DNA of 37,144 nucleotides, taken from Paludisphaera rhizosphaerae. Its GTDB lineage: Bacteria > Planctomycetota > Planctomycetia > Isosphaerales > Isosphaeraceae. A program made the translations under genes and the position numbers. The number at the start of each line of letters is the position of its first letter. Positions within the stretch are counted from its first letter, which is position 1. Positions 25,570 to 34,857 of this stretch are shown here, in pieces. The stretch covers positions 1 through 37,144 of the forward strand of contig NZ_JAALCR010000047.1 of the NCBI RefSeq assembly GCF_011065895.1, given 5' to 3'. The notes under the pieces were generated by a model, which was given only the letters and a program-made list of their open reading frames with translations, searched no databases and was not told the DNA's origin.

Positions 25570-26664
25570 TCAGGCGGCCGAGATCGCGACGTCCCGTTGA
25601 AGGTCTAACGACCAGCCGGGATCGCCGAGGATGCTTGGGCTCGCCGTTCGTCGATCAAGCGAGATCTCAACGCGATCGGATTCGTCGCGCGACGTCTTCG
25701 CCGATGGAGAGACGTCCGCCAGGGCTGCGACCGGGTATTCGGCGACGGTTTCGCCCTCGATCAGGAAAATGTCGCCGCCGACGGCGAACGCCTCGACCAC
25801 GTCGCAACGCGTCGTTGAGACGATGACGTCTTCGTGCATCTGATCCCGGCGACGCAGGAAGCGGTCGGCGAGCCCTGGCAGAGTGATGAACTCGCGGTCG
25901 GTCAGAAGAAAGACGTGCCCGCCTGAAGACAGGACGGAATACGCTGTACCCTCAAGGTCGCCGAAAGCGAGCGCCACCGGAGGCTCGTCGCTGAGCACAT
26001 CAGCGATGAAGAACAGGCTCAGGTCGCGGCCGACGCCGATCGCCGCATATGGGAATTCCGCGATCCCCGGCGAGCAAACGTCGACGACGTCGCGACCCTC
26101 GAAACGATGGACGACCAGCCTAGGACCGCTCCGGGGCTCGACCAACGCTAGCAGGCCGTCCCTTCGCGCGGCGCAGGCGAAAACCTCCCCGGCCGTCCCG
26201 CCTCCGAGTCGGGCGATCTTGCAGCAGTTGAACAGAGCCTGAGCGTCCTGGATGATCGCCCCCCGAATCGACCGCGTCTCGGCCGGACTCAGGATCAGGA
26301 CGCCGTCGGGCCCGATTGGAGCGACGAACCCGCCGTGGTCCGAGGCGACGATCCCGTGCGCGCCTCCAGGATACTGCGTCGGATACCGTCCCAGGTCGAA
26401 AGGATTGCTCCCCTTGCGATAACCGACCACGACCTCGGACCTCGAGCTGATCGCGACGTCCGCCCCACTGAATGCGACGCCGTTGATGGGCTCGATCGTG
26501 ATCCCTTCGAGACAGGGAAGCCCAAGGCTAGGACCGTGGGGAAGAATGATGAGTTTTCCATCCTCGGCGCCGAAGCAGGGCGTTTCGGTCCAGGCGTATC
26601 GGCCGCACCAACTGATTCTCTCGCCGAGGAAGCGATGGCCGTGGCCTTCGATGATCCGGTTCAT
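25570..26664 (-). CDS. Unknown protein, possible beta-propeller
   Basis: 364 residues, no signal peptide. It consists of repeated beta-strand blocks with Gly-Gly and hydrophobic patterns (GGFVAPIGPDGVLILSP, AGEVFACAARRDGLLALVEP, SSGGHVFLLTDREFITLPG, AVGGDIFLIEGETVAEYPV). These suggest a propeller or similar repeated beta fold. Its ATG overlaps the stop of the upstream gene (ATGA at 26661-26664), so the two are translationally coupled. No family is recognised and no catalytic motif is visible. Confidence 0.7.
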   Translation of the reverse strand: MNRIIEGHGHRFLGERISWCGRYAWTETPCFGAEDGKLIILPHGPSLGLPCLEGITIEPINGVAFSGADVAISSRSEVVVGYRKGSNPFDLGRYPTQYPGGAHGIVASDHGGFVAPIGPDGVLILSPAETRSIRGAIIQDAQALFNCCKIARLGGGTAGEVFACAARRDGLLALVEPRSGPRLVVHRFEGRDVVDVCSPGIAEFPYAAIGVGRDLSLFFIADVLSDEPPVALAFGDLEGTAYSVLSSGGHVFLLTDREFITLPGLADRFLRRRDQMHEDVIVSTTRCDVVEAFAVGGDIFLIEGETVAEYPVAALADVSPSAKTSRDESDRVEISLDRRTASPSILGDPGWSLDLQRDVAISAA

Positions 26665-27107
26665 ATCGCCCTCCCCGCCTTCAGCCGAGACGCCTGCTTC
26701 TCCTGCAGAATCCCTGCCTGGACCATCTTGTCGACGGCCTCTCGAGGCGGCCGCGCCTTACGATCCGCGTCGTCGCGGCGGAGGATGGGCCAGCAGGGAT
26801 AACCGTGCCAGGCCTGATTCAAAGGGGTTACGGGGAACTCGGCGACCTGTTCCTCCCGCGTGCCGATTACCGCGAAACGACCGTCTTCAAGTCGCCGTAC
26901 CCCGTAGAGATCCCCTTTGTGGTCCGAGAGGTCGTGAAAGTCGGCCACGTCGAAAACGTTGAACTCGTCCTCGCGGCTGAGATCTCGCGCCCATTGGGCG
27001 TGCTGAGAACGACCCGCTTGATGATGTTTCACGTAGAAGAAGTATCGGAGCCTGCGCCGGCGCGTCCGAACTGGGTGTTCGGGCCCGACGTCCTCGCCAG
27101 TCGACAT
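26661..27107 (-). CDS. Unknown small protein coupled to the downstream gene
   Basis: 148 residues, highly charged and cytoplasmic. An Arg-rich start (VRTRRRRLRYFFYVKHHQAG) is followed by DEFNVFDVADFHDLSDHKGD, a strand pair (LYGVRRLEDGRFAVIGTREE) and PVTPLNQAWHGYPCWPI. GGAG precedes ATG 27107 by about 9 bases. It forms a two-gene operon with the gene at 25570 and is divergent from the cytochrome gene. Both partners share strands ending in AVAEYPV/QVAEFPV, so they may be related in part. Function is unknown. Confidence 0.68.
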   Translation of the reverse strand: MSTGEDVGPEHPVRTRRRRLRYFFYVKHHQAGRSQHAQWARDLSREDEFNVFDVADFHDLSDHKGDLYGVRRLEDGRFAVIGTREEQVAEFPVTPLNQAWHGYPCWPILRRDDADRKARPPREAVDKMVQAGILQEKQASRLKAGRAI

Positions 27108-27279
27108 TGCCGCAGACTCCGCATTCCGTCCTTCAGCATCGCGACCTCGTCATTCCATCTTATCACTGCAAGAAGCGGCCATCAAAGTATCGCGATCCTC
27201 ACCGCGGCCTCCTCGGGTTGCCGGAACTCGTAAGATCGATAGCGAGGTTCGGATCGAAGCGTTCGCAGGAGGATCGATC

Positions 27280-28095
27280 ATGCAGATGCGCACGAGCGCG
27301 GCGGCGTTGGGGGGCTTGATCGCGATCGCCATCGCGATCCTGGGAGCTTCGAAGACGGAGCCGGAGCAGGCGCTGCCGCCGGGGCCGCTGGGGGACGTTG
27401 TTCGGCTGGGCGAGAAGCTCGTGCGGGAGACGGCGACGCATCCGCTGTCGAAGCCTTACGTCGGCAACGCGCTGAACTGCGGGTCGTGCCACCTCGACGG
27501 CGGCCAGGACCCGAAGGCCGGGACGTTTCTGGGAACGGCGACGGCCTATCCCGCGTACTCTCCGCGCGAGGGGCGGGTCATCACGTTGGAGGATCGGATC
27601 CTCAACTGTTTCATGCGGAGCTGCAACGGCGTCCGACCGCCGCTGGGGGGCGAGGTCTCGGTGGCCATGGCCGCCTACATCACCTGGCTCTCGGGCGATC
27701 GTCCCGTCGCCATGAACCCGAGCCGACCCGCCGGGCCGGGGGCGATCAAACCGCTGGGCGTGGACGCGGCCTCGGCCGACCCCGAACGCGGCCGGGCCGT
27801 CTATGCTGAGAAGTGCGCCGATTGCCACGCCGCCAACGGCCAGGGGCGCAAGGCCAACCCGCCAGTCTGGGGCGACCGCTCGTACAACCAGGGCGCCGGC
27901 CTGGCGCAGGCGCCCCAGCTCGCCGCCTGGCTGAAGGTCGCCATGCCCCTCGACGACCCCGACCTGACCGACCAGGAGGCCCTCGACGTCGCCGCCTTCA
28001 TCAACAGCCACGACCGTCCCGCGTTCCGCCTGGAAGACCACTTGCCGCCGCCGGCGAAGCTCGGCGAATACAACGCGGCCGACGCCTCGCGATAA
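27280..28095 (+). CDS. Di-heme cytochrome c, thiosulfate dehydrogenase (TsdA)-like
   Basis: 271 residues with an N-terminal signal/anchor (about 8-24), so periplasmic. Heme 1 site CGSCH at 67-71 is followed by the TsdA-type run YPAYSPREGRVITLEDRILN and C110 in NCFMRS, the place of the unusual cysteine heme ligand of TsdA. Heme 2 site CADCH at 179-183 has M222 (VAMPLD) as likely distal ligand, then DLTDQEALDVAAFINS. TsdA enzymes couple two thiosulfates to tetrathionate, and some run in reverse as tetrathionate reductases. AGGAGG precedes ATG 27280. No electron-acceptor cytochrome gene (tsdB) is adjacent. The substrate is inferred from the family pattern. Confidence 0.8.
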   Translation: MQMRTSAAALGGLIAIAIAILGASKTEPEQALPPGPLGDVVRLGEKLVRETATHPLSKPYVGNALNCGSCHLDGGQDPKAGTFLGTATAYPAYSPREGRVITLEDRILNCFMRSCNGVRPPLGGEVSVAMAAYITWLSGDRPVAMNPSRPAGPGAIKPLGVDAASADPERGRAVYAEKCADCHAANGQGRKANPPVWGDRSYNQGAGLAQAPQLAAWLKVAMPLDDPDLTDQEALDVAAFINSHDRPAFRLEDHLPPPAKLGEYNAADASR

Positions 28096-28106
28096 GCGGA
28101 GGCGTC
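28081..28106. terminator. Hairpin spanning the cytochrome stop codon
   Basis: GACGCCTC (28081-28088) pairs with GAGGCGTC (28099-28106) around the TAA stop, between convergent genes. Short and without a T-tract; possible bidirectional terminator. Confidence 0.35.
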
Positions 28107-28120
28107 GACCGCCGACGGAT

Positions 28121-30292
28121 TCATCGCTTGCCGTTCGAGGCCAGGTCGACGACGGCGTCGAACGGGGAGTGAACGGGGGCGACGAAGCTATTGTCGTGAG
28201 CCACGACCCCCTGCGTGCCCACGCAGAAGGCGTCGCCGCCGACGAGGGCGAGGTTGAACACCGGCTGGACTCGGTCCTTCTCCACGGCCTGCACCACCGT
28301 CGAGCCGCCGACCGTCCGCAGACGGTCGCCCGGCTTCAGGTCTCGAGTCATGACCCATCCGTGGCCCGCTTTCCAGAAGCGGTGGATGCCCGTCGCCACG
28401 ACCTCGTCGCCCCCCAACGCGATGCGGAAGGTCTCGTTGGGCGGGTTGTGGTAGGCCGTCTCCACGGCCTGGAAGCGAAACTCGCCGGTGGTCGTGTCCT
28501 GGGCCAGCACCTGGTCACCGGCCTGGATCGTCTCGATCGGTCGCGGCCCCTGGAGCGTCCGCACCATCGTCCCAGCGGCGAAGCAGGAATGCGTGACCTG
28601 GAACCCGATAAGCGTCCCCGTCGGCTGCACGACGGCCTGTGGCTGGTAGGCGAGCGGAACATCCTCGACATAGGTCGCCGGAGGCTCCGAGGCCGACCGA
28701 ATCGGCGCGGCGTAACCCTCCAGGTCGACGGCCCACGTCAACCACTTCTCCCGGTCGTCGCCAAGATCCCGACCGCTTACGTCCTTGAGCACGGCCAGGG
28801 CTCGCTCGTTGACCTCGCGCCGGGGGGCGTTCTGGGCCTCGATTCGGTCGACGTCCTGTTGCATCTGGCTGCGGGCGACCAGGACCGACGCTCTCGCCTC
28901 GGCCATCATCTGCTCGATCGGGATCCCCAGAAGTTCCTCGTAGAACGGCTCCAGACGGCCGCCAGTGCCGGCCGTGTCTCGAAAGACCGGGTACACGGTT
29001 TCCTGCGGGAGCTTCGCCACCAGTCCCTGGGCTTGATCGGCGGACAGGCCGGCGGCGCCGAGGGCCGAATTCAGGGCCTGGTTCTGCGCGAGGCCGGTCG
29101 GAATGTGGATCGCCCCGTTGGAGATCGTCGACCCTTGGAAGCCCGGCGTGAAGGTGGCCACTTGCCCCGAGTTCAGGTCGGCCCAGCCGACCGTGGGGCC
29201 TTTGTAGAGGCGTCCGGTCGGCCGCATCGCGACTAATCGACCGGACTCGTCCCGGCCGAGGAAATCCGTCTGCGCGACCCCAGGGACCTGGAGCGGCGTG
29301 TAGCGCCTTCGAAGGTTCGCGTCCCGCCCCTCGACGAACAACTCGCCCTGAGATCCGACGCCCTCGACCGGCTTGACCTTGTACTTGATCTCGTCACGAA
29401 GCAGCCCGGCGAGCAGTGACGCGTATTCACGGGCGTCGCGGCCTCGGAGCAAGCGACCGGCGTCGGCGCGGATGGCGGAGTGCGGGCTGAAAACGGCGAT
29501 GAGCGCCAAGGCGGCGGATGCGGACGGGGCGTCAATCCGACTGAGGACATCGACACCCACGCGCTGGCGCCCCTCGTCACCGCCGCGGATGAAGATCTGC
29601 CAGACGGAGGATGCAGCGCGGGGATCGGCGACCGCCGCGAGTTCCGCCTCGGCCTCGGCTCGCTTGACCTTGTCCCTGCTCCCTAGCTCCGCGCGGATCT
29701 TCTCCAGCCTGGGCCGCCACTTTTTGTCGGACTTCGCCTGGGCCTCGCGCTCGGCTTTCGCAGCCGTCTCGACCTCCGGATTCACCCACCGGCCGCCGAC
29801 CTTCTTGAAGCCCAACCGCCGAATCGCGCCTTCGCGGTCCGGGTCGAGTTGGAGCGTGCGATGCAGGTGGGCCAGCATCGGCTGGGTCAGCCCCTTTTCC
29901 TCGCACCAGAGGGCGAGCTTGTACTGGTCGTCGGCCTTGTCGGCGGTCCTGGCTCGACGCTCCAGGTACTCGGACATCAGAGCGCTCTGCTGGGGCGAGT
30001 TCTCCACGGCCTTGGCCACGTCGTCGGCGCGCATCCACTTGCCGTCGCGTTGGACCTGCCCCAGCAGACCGCGGGCCTTGGCGTTGTTGGGGTCGAGGAG
30101 GACCGCGCGCGTCAGGTGCTTGAGGCGTTCGGCGGGCATGCCGTGGGCCTCGCACCAGAGGGCCAGCTTCACCTGGGCGTCGGCGTCGCGGCCCGCCGCT
30201 GCGGCCGCTGCATCATAGGCGGAGCGGTCGGCGTCGGTCGATCCGTCGGGCGCTCCGAACATGGTCAGGCCGATCACGAACGCGAACATCAT
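28121..30292 (-). CDS. Secreted HEAT/HINT-domain protein, array copy 1
   Basis: 723 residues. ATG 30292 is chosen (GGGGAG 8 bases upstream) over a GTG three codons earlier. A short hydrophobic N-terminus (MMFAFVIGLTMFGAP) is a probable Sec signal. Two TPR-like blocks (LALWCEAHGMPAERLKHL, LALWCEEKGLTQPMLAHL), FKKVGGRWVNPE, a charged helix and a HEAT-like region follow to about 320. The copy-specific middle (about 335-460) and the region ASVLVARSQMQQDVDRIEAQ come next. The HINT domain runs from C570 (SCFAAGT) through TGIHRFW to N701 (VVAHDN), leaving a 22-residue tail. This copy's HINT is the most diverged of the four. Confidence 0.85.
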   Translation of the reverse strand: MMFAFVIGLTMFGAPDGSTDADRSAYDAAAAAAGRDADAQVKLALWCEAHGMPAERLKHLTRAVLLDPNNAKARGLLGQVQRDGKWMRADDVAKAVENSPQQSALMSEYLERRARTADKADDQYKLALWCEEKGLTQPMLAHLHRTLQLDPDREGAIRRLGFKKVGGRWVNPEVETAAKAEREAQAKSDKKWRPRLEKIRAELGSRDKVKRAEAEAELAAVADPRAASSVWQIFIRGGDEGRQRVGVDVLSRIDAPSASAALALIAVFSPHSAIRADAGRLLRGRDAREYASLLAGLLRDEIKYKVKPVEGVGSQGELFVEGRDANLRRRYTPLQVPGVAQTDFLGRDESGRLVAMRPTGRLYKGPTVGWADLNSGQVATFTPGFQGSTISNGAIHIPTGLAQNQALNSALGAAGLSADQAQGLVAKLPQETVYPVFRDTAGTGGRLEPFYEELLGIPIEQMMAEARASVLVARSQMQQDVDRIEAQNAPRREVNERALAVLKDVSGRDLGDDREKWLTWAVDLEGYAAPIRSASEPPATYVEDVPLAYQPQAVVQPTGTLIGFQVTHSCFAAGTMVRTLQGPRPIETIQAGDQVLAQDTTTGEFRFQAVETAYHNPPNETFRIALGGDEVVATGIHRFWKAGHGWVMTRDLKPGDRLRTVGGSTVVQAVEKDRVQPVFNLALVGGDAFCVGTQGVVAHDNSFVAPVHSPFDAVVDLASNGKR

Positions 30293-30334
30293 GGTAAACA
30301 CTCCCCGATACCAAGAACCCCCGAAGGCCGCCGC

Positions 30335-32581
30335 TCAGGGCCGCGACCCGGCGACCAGTTCCGCCGTGGCCGGCACGCCGTCGAAGGGTTGCGCCACGGG
30401 TTCGACGAAGCCGTTGTCGTGAGCCACCAGGCCGAGCTCGCCGACGCAGTAGTTGTCGCCGCCGGCGAGCAGCAGGTTGAAGACCGGCTGGACCTTCTCC
30501 TTCTCGGCAGAGACGACTTCCACCACGCCGCCGACGGTCCGCAGCTTGTCCCCGGCCTTGATCTCGCGGGCCATGACCCAGCCCTCGCCGGCCTTCCAGA
30601 AGCGGTGGATGCCGGTAGGGTGGACCGCCTCTTTGCCGAGGTCGATCTTGTAGGTCCAGTTGGGCGGGTTGTGCATCACCTCCACGACCGGCTGGTACGA
30701 CAGCTTGCCTGTCGTCGTGTCCTGCGACAGCACCAGGTCGCCCGGCTGAATGGTTTCGATCGGCCGGTCCCCCTGGATCGTCCGCACTGGCGTCCCCCCC
30801 GCGAAGCACGACGGGCCGATGCGCAGGCCGACGACGGACGACGTCACGACGGACATGGCCTGGGGTTGGTAGGCGATGGGGACGTCCTCGACGATCGTGA
30901 CCGGCGGCGAGGTATCGCCCCGCAACGGCTGGCCGTAGCCCAGGACGTCGATCACCCAGCTCGTCCATCGGTCCCGGTCGACGCCCCGGTCCTCGCCGCT
31001 GACAGCCTTGAGGACGGCGACGGCGCGGTCGTTGACCTCGCGGACCGGCGCGTTCTGCGCCTCGATCCCCGCCATGTCCGCCGCGAGTTGCTGCCTGGCG
31101 ACCAGGGCCGACGCCCGGGCGTCGGCCTCCATCTGCTGGATCGGGATCTGGACGGCCTCCTGGATGATCGGTCGCGTCGTGAATCCGGATGCGGCGATCA
31201 TCGCCACCGTGGCGTCCCGGGTGTTCAATCCCTGCTGCATCTGGCCGAGGATCCTCTGGCTCACCGCCGACGGGACCCCGACTCCCTGCAAGAGCGCCCC
31301 GGCGATCGCGGGGTTCTGTTGGGCGGACAGGGAAGATGTTCCGATCGTGCTCACCCCCGGAGGCACCATGGGGAGGCCCGTCACGAAGGAGTCCGTAATC
31401 AGCGGCCCATCATACCCCGGAGCGGCGTACGTCATGCCGGGACCGCCGGAGATCATCTCCAGCCCAACACGGCTGTCTGTGATCGCCCCCACGTACGTCC
31501 AGAGGGGTCGATTGACGACGGCGTTCCCGTTCGCATCCCTTCCCATCCAGTCGCCGGGGAGTATGGAGGGCCCCTGAAACGGCCGGTAGAGCCGCCGCAC
31601 GTTCTTATCCTTGGTCTCCACCACCAGCTCGCCCGGCCCTCCCGGCCCCTCCACTGGTTTGACCTTGTACTTGATTTCTTCCTGGATCAAGTTCGCCAGG
31701 AAGCCGGCGAACTCCCGGGGGTCGCGGCGCTGGAGCAATGAGGCGGCGTCCGCGCGGAGCATCGCATGCGGGCTGAAGACCGCGAGCGTCGCCAGCGCGA
31801 CCGACGCGCCGGGGCCCTCGATCCGGCTCAGCACGTCGACGGCGAGTTTCTGCCGCGATTCGTCGCCGCCCTGGACGAACACATGCCAGAGCGCCGGCAC
31901 GGCGCGAGGATCGGCGACCGCCGCCAGTTCCTCCACCGCCAGGGCCCGCTTCGCCCTGTCCTTGCCGGCCAGCGCGGCGCGGATCTTCTCCAGCCTCGGC
32001 CGCCACTCCTTGTCGGCCTTCCCCTGGGCCTCGCGCTCGGCCTTGGCGACGGACTCAGCCTCGGGATTGACCCAGCGCCCGCCGATCTTCTTGAACCCCA
32101 ACCGACGCCACGCACCCTCGCGGTTCGGGTCGAGCTGGAGCGTTCGATGCAGGTGGGCCAGCATCGGCTGGGTCAGCCCCTTCTCCTCGCACCACAGCGC
32201 CAGCTTGTACTGGTCGTCGGCCTCGTCCTTCGCCTTCACCCGGCGGGCGAAGTATTCGTCCATCAACGCCTTTTGATCGGGAGAGTTCTCGATCGCCTTC
32301 GCCACGTCCTGGGGCCGCATCCATTTGCCGTCGCGTTGGACCTGCCCCAGCAGGCCGCGAGCCTTGGCGTTGTCGGGGGCGAGAAGGACGGCACGGGTGA
32401 GGTGCTTGAGACGCTCGGCCGCCATGCCGTGGGCCTCGCACCAGAGGGCGAGCCTGACCTGGGCGTCGGCGTCGCGGCCCGCCGCTGCGGCCGCTGCTTC
32501 ATAGGCGGAGCGGTCGGCGTCGGTCGATCCATCGGGCGCCGCCGCCAACACGGCCAGGCCGATCATGAGCGTGAAGAACAT
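30335..32581 (-). CDS. Secreted HEAT/HINT-domain protein, array copy 2
   Basis: 748 residues from ATG 32581 (GAGGAG 8 bases upstream). Hydrophobic start MFFTLMIGLAVLAAAPDGST; TPR-like blocks near 45-70 and 125-150; HEAT-like helices at about 210-330 (PRAVPALWHVFVQGGDESRQ, ...). The variable middle, about 345-470, is unlike the other copies. The predicted autoprocessing domain runs from C592 (PSCFAGGTPVRT) to N723 (GLVAHDN), with the TxxH block as HPTGIHRFW and the strand VQPVFNLLLAGGDNYCVG. HINT domains cleave or splice through an N-terminal thioester and Asn cyclisation; whether this one cleaves is inferred. It ends 42 bases upstream of the copy 1 start. Confidence 0.87.
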   Translation of the reverse strand: MFFTLMIGLAVLAAAPDGSTDADRSAYEAAAAAAGRDADAQVRLALWCEAHGMAAERLKHLTRAVLLAPDNAKARGLLGQVQRDGKWMRPQDVAKAIENSPDQKALMDEYFARRVKAKDEADDQYKLALWCEEKGLTQPMLAHLHRTLQLDPNREGAWRRLGFKKIGGRWVNPEAESVAKAEREAQGKADKEWRPRLEKIRAALAGKDRAKRALAVEELAAVADPRAVPALWHVFVQGGDESRQKLAVDVLSRIEGPGASVALATLAVFSPHAMLRADAASLLQRRDPREFAGFLANLIQEEIKYKVKPVEGPGGPGELVVETKDKNVRRLYRPFQGPSILPGDWMGRDANGNAVVNRPLWTYVGAITDSRVGLEMISGGPGMTYAAPGYDGPLITDSFVTGLPMVPPGVSTIGTSSLSAQQNPAIAGALLQGVGVPSAVSQRILGQMQQGLNTRDATVAMIAASGFTTRPIIQEAVQIPIQQMEADARASALVARQQLAADMAGIEAQNAPVREVNDRAVAVLKAVSGEDRGVDRDRWTSWVIDVLGYGQPLRGDTSPPVTIVEDVPIAYQPQAMSVVTSSVVGLRIGPSCFAGGTPVRTIQGDRPIETIQPGDLVLSQDTTTGKLSYQPVVEVMHNPPNWTYKIDLGKEAVHPTGIHRFWKAGEGWVMAREIKAGDKLRTVGGVVEVVSAEKEKVQPVFNLLLAGGDNYCVGELGLVAHDNGFVEPVAQPFDGVPATAELVAGSRP

Positions 32582-32636
32582 GGCAAGGGCTCCTCGGACG
32601 CGGTCGTGGGAAAGGGAGAGTTCCGCAGGTTGACCG

Positions 32637-34802
32637 TCAGGGCTTCGTCGAGGCCAGTTCGGCGGTCGTCGGCACGCCGTCGAAGGGCTGCGCCACCGGT
32701 TCGACGAAGCCGTTGTCGTGCGCCACCAGGCCCAGGCCGCCGACGCAGTAGTTGTCGCCGCCGGCGAGCAGCAGGTTGAACACCGGCTGGACCTTCTCCT
32801 TTTCCGCGGAGACGACCTCGACCACGCCGCCGACGGTCCGCAGCTTGTCTCCGGTCTTGATCTCGCGGGCCATGACCCAGCCCTCGCCGGCCTTCCAGAA
32901 GCGGTGGATGCCGGTGGGGTGGACCGCCTCTTTGCCGAGGTCGATCTTGTAGGTCCAGTTGGGCGGGTTGTGCATCACCTCCACGACCGGCTGGTACGAC
33001 AGCTTGCCTGTCGTCGTGTCCTGCGACAGCACCAGGTCGCCCGGCTGAATGGTTTCGATCGGCCGGTCCCCCTGGATCGTCCGCACCGGCGTCCCCCCCG
33101 CGAAGCACGACGGGCCGATGCGGAAGCCGACGAAGGACAGTTTCGTGGTGAAGGGGACGGCGGGCTGGTAGGCAATCGGAACGTCTTCGATATAAGTCGG
33201 TTTGGGCCCGGAATCATAGCGGGTCGGCCGCCCGTAGCCCTGCAGATCGACGACCCAATCCATCCATTGTTCGCGGTCGATTCCGTAATCTGCTCCGCTC
33301 GTCGACTTCAGCACGGCAATGGCGCGATCGTTGACCTCACGGATCGGGGCGTTGTAGGCCTCAAGATTCCGGACCTCTGCAGCGAGTTGCTCGCGCGCCA
33401 CCAGGGTGGAAGCATTCACCTGAGCCTTCAATTGGTCGTAGGAGAACTGCTGCGATGCCAAGAGGAGTGGTCGAACCGTACTGCCTTCACGCGGGCCCTC
33501 GATCATCCAGGCCACATGCGCAGGAGGCGCGGTGAGCGAATCGCCGAGCCGTCCGCTCAACGCGGCCGAGACACCGCCCGCCTGGAGAATCGAGGCGACA
33601 TGGCCCGATGATCCCGTCATCGAAATTCCGGCCAAGGCCAAAGCCCCTCGCGGATCTTTCGCATACGACTCAGGATTAAGCGTCAAGGGAGAGGCGCCAG
33701 CGATGATCTCACCGCGAATCATTCCGACCGTTCGATCGACAATCAGGTTCCCGTAATCGCCGACGACAAGGCGATCCTGAAAGCCAAGCTCCAGTCGCGG
33801 CGGAGTGTATCGTCGTATGACGTTGGCGTCCTTCGTCTCCACGGTCAGCCCGCCCTGGGAGCCAGGGCCGTCGATCGGCTTGACCTTGTACTTGATCTCG
33901 TATTGGATCAGGTTCGCCAGAAAGCCGGCGAACTCGCGCGGGTCGCGGCGTTGCAGCAGCGCGGCGGCGTCTGCGCGGATCCCTGCGTGCGGGCTGAAAA
34001 CGGCGAGAGTGGCCAGTGCGACCGACGCTCCGGGGCCCTCGATCCGGCTCAGCACGTCGACGGCGAGTTTCTGCCGCGATTCGTCGCCGCCCTGGACGAA
34101 CACGTGGCTGAGCGCAGGCACGGCGCGGGGGTCCGCAATCGCCGCCAGGTCCTCGGCCGCCTGGGACCGCTTAGCCCGGTCCTTGCCGGTCAGCGCCGCG
34201 CGGATCTTCTCCAGCTTGGGCTTCCACTCGTGGTCGGCCTTCGCCTGCGTTTCACGTTCGGCCTTGGCGAGGGCCTCAACCTCGGGGTTCACCCAGCGGC
34301 CGCCGACCTTCTTGAACCCCAGCCGACGCCAGGCGCCCTCGCGGTTCCCATCGAGCTGGAGCGTCCGCCGCAGGTGCGCGATCATCGGCTGGGTCAGACC
34401 CTTCTCCTCGCACCAAAGCGCCAGCCTGTACTGGCCGTCCGCCTCATCCTTGGCCTTCACGCGGCGGGCGATGTACTCGTCCATCAACGCGCGCTCATTG
34501 GGCGATTGCTCGATCGCCTTCGCTACGTCCTGGGGCCTCATCCACTTGCCGTCGCGTTGGACCTGGCCGAGCAGGCCGCGAGCCTTGGCGTTGTCGGGGG
34601 CGAGAAGGACGGCACGGGTGAGGTGCTTGAGACGCTCGGCCGCCATGCCGTGGGCCTCGCACCAGAGGGCGAGCTTCACCTGGGCCTCGGGATCGCGACC
34701 CGCCGCCGCGGCCGCTGCTTCATAGGCGGAGCGGTCGGCGTCGGTCGATCCGTCGGGCGCCGCCGCCAACGCGGCCAGACCGATCATGAGCGTGAAGAAC
34801 AT
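32637..34802 (-). CDS. Secreted HEAT/HINT-domain protein, array copy 3
   Basis: 721 residues from ATG 34802 (GAGGAG upstream). Same order of domains as copy 2, with the HINT segment from C566 to N697. From C566 to the stop, protein and DNA are almost the same as in copy 2; by eye only two bases differ over about 220 bases around 32900-33120. Just N-terminal of the cysteine the similarity drops sharply, and the middle segment (about 340-460, GNLIVDRTVGMIRGEIIAGA, ...) is unrelated to copy 2. The 55-base spacer to copy 2 is itself a near copy of the spacer to copy 4. Confidence 0.87.
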   Translation of the reverse strand: MFFTLMIGLAALAAAPDGSTDADRSAYEAAAAAAGRDPEAQVKLALWCEAHGMAAERLKHLTRAVLLAPDNAKARGLLGQVQRDGKWMRPQDVAKAIEQSPNERALMDEYIARRVKAKDEADGQYRLALWCEEKGLTQPMIAHLRRTLQLDGNREGAWRRLGFKKVGGRWVNPEVEALAKAERETQAKADHEWKPKLEKIRAALTGKDRAKRSQAAEDLAAIADPRAVPALSHVFVQGGDESRQKLAVDVLSRIEGPGASVALATLAVFSPHAGIRADAAALLQRRDPREFAGFLANLIQYEIKYKVKPIDGPGSQGGLTVETKDANVIRRYTPPRLELGFQDRLVVGDYGNLIVDRTVGMIRGEIIAGASPLTLNPESYAKDPRGALALAGISMTGSSGHVASILQAGGVSAALSGRLGDSLTAPPAHVAWMIEGPREGSTVRPLLLASQQFSYDQLKAQVNASTLVAREQLAAEVRNLEAYNAPIREVNDRAIAVLKSTSGADYGIDREQWMDWVVDLQGYGRPTRYDSGPKPTYIEDVPIAYQPAVPFTTKLSFVGFRIGPSCFAGGTPVRTIQGDRPIETIQPGDLVLSQDTTTGKLSYQPVVEVMHNPPNWTYKIDLGKEAVHPTGIHRFWKAGEGWVMAREIKTGDKLRTVGGVVEVVSAEKEKVQPVFNLLLAGGDNYCVGGLGLVAHDNGFVEPVAQPFDGVPTTAELASTKP

Positions 34803-34857
34803 GGCAAGCGCTCCTCAGACGCGGTCGCGGGGAAGGGAGAGTTCCACAGGTTGACCG

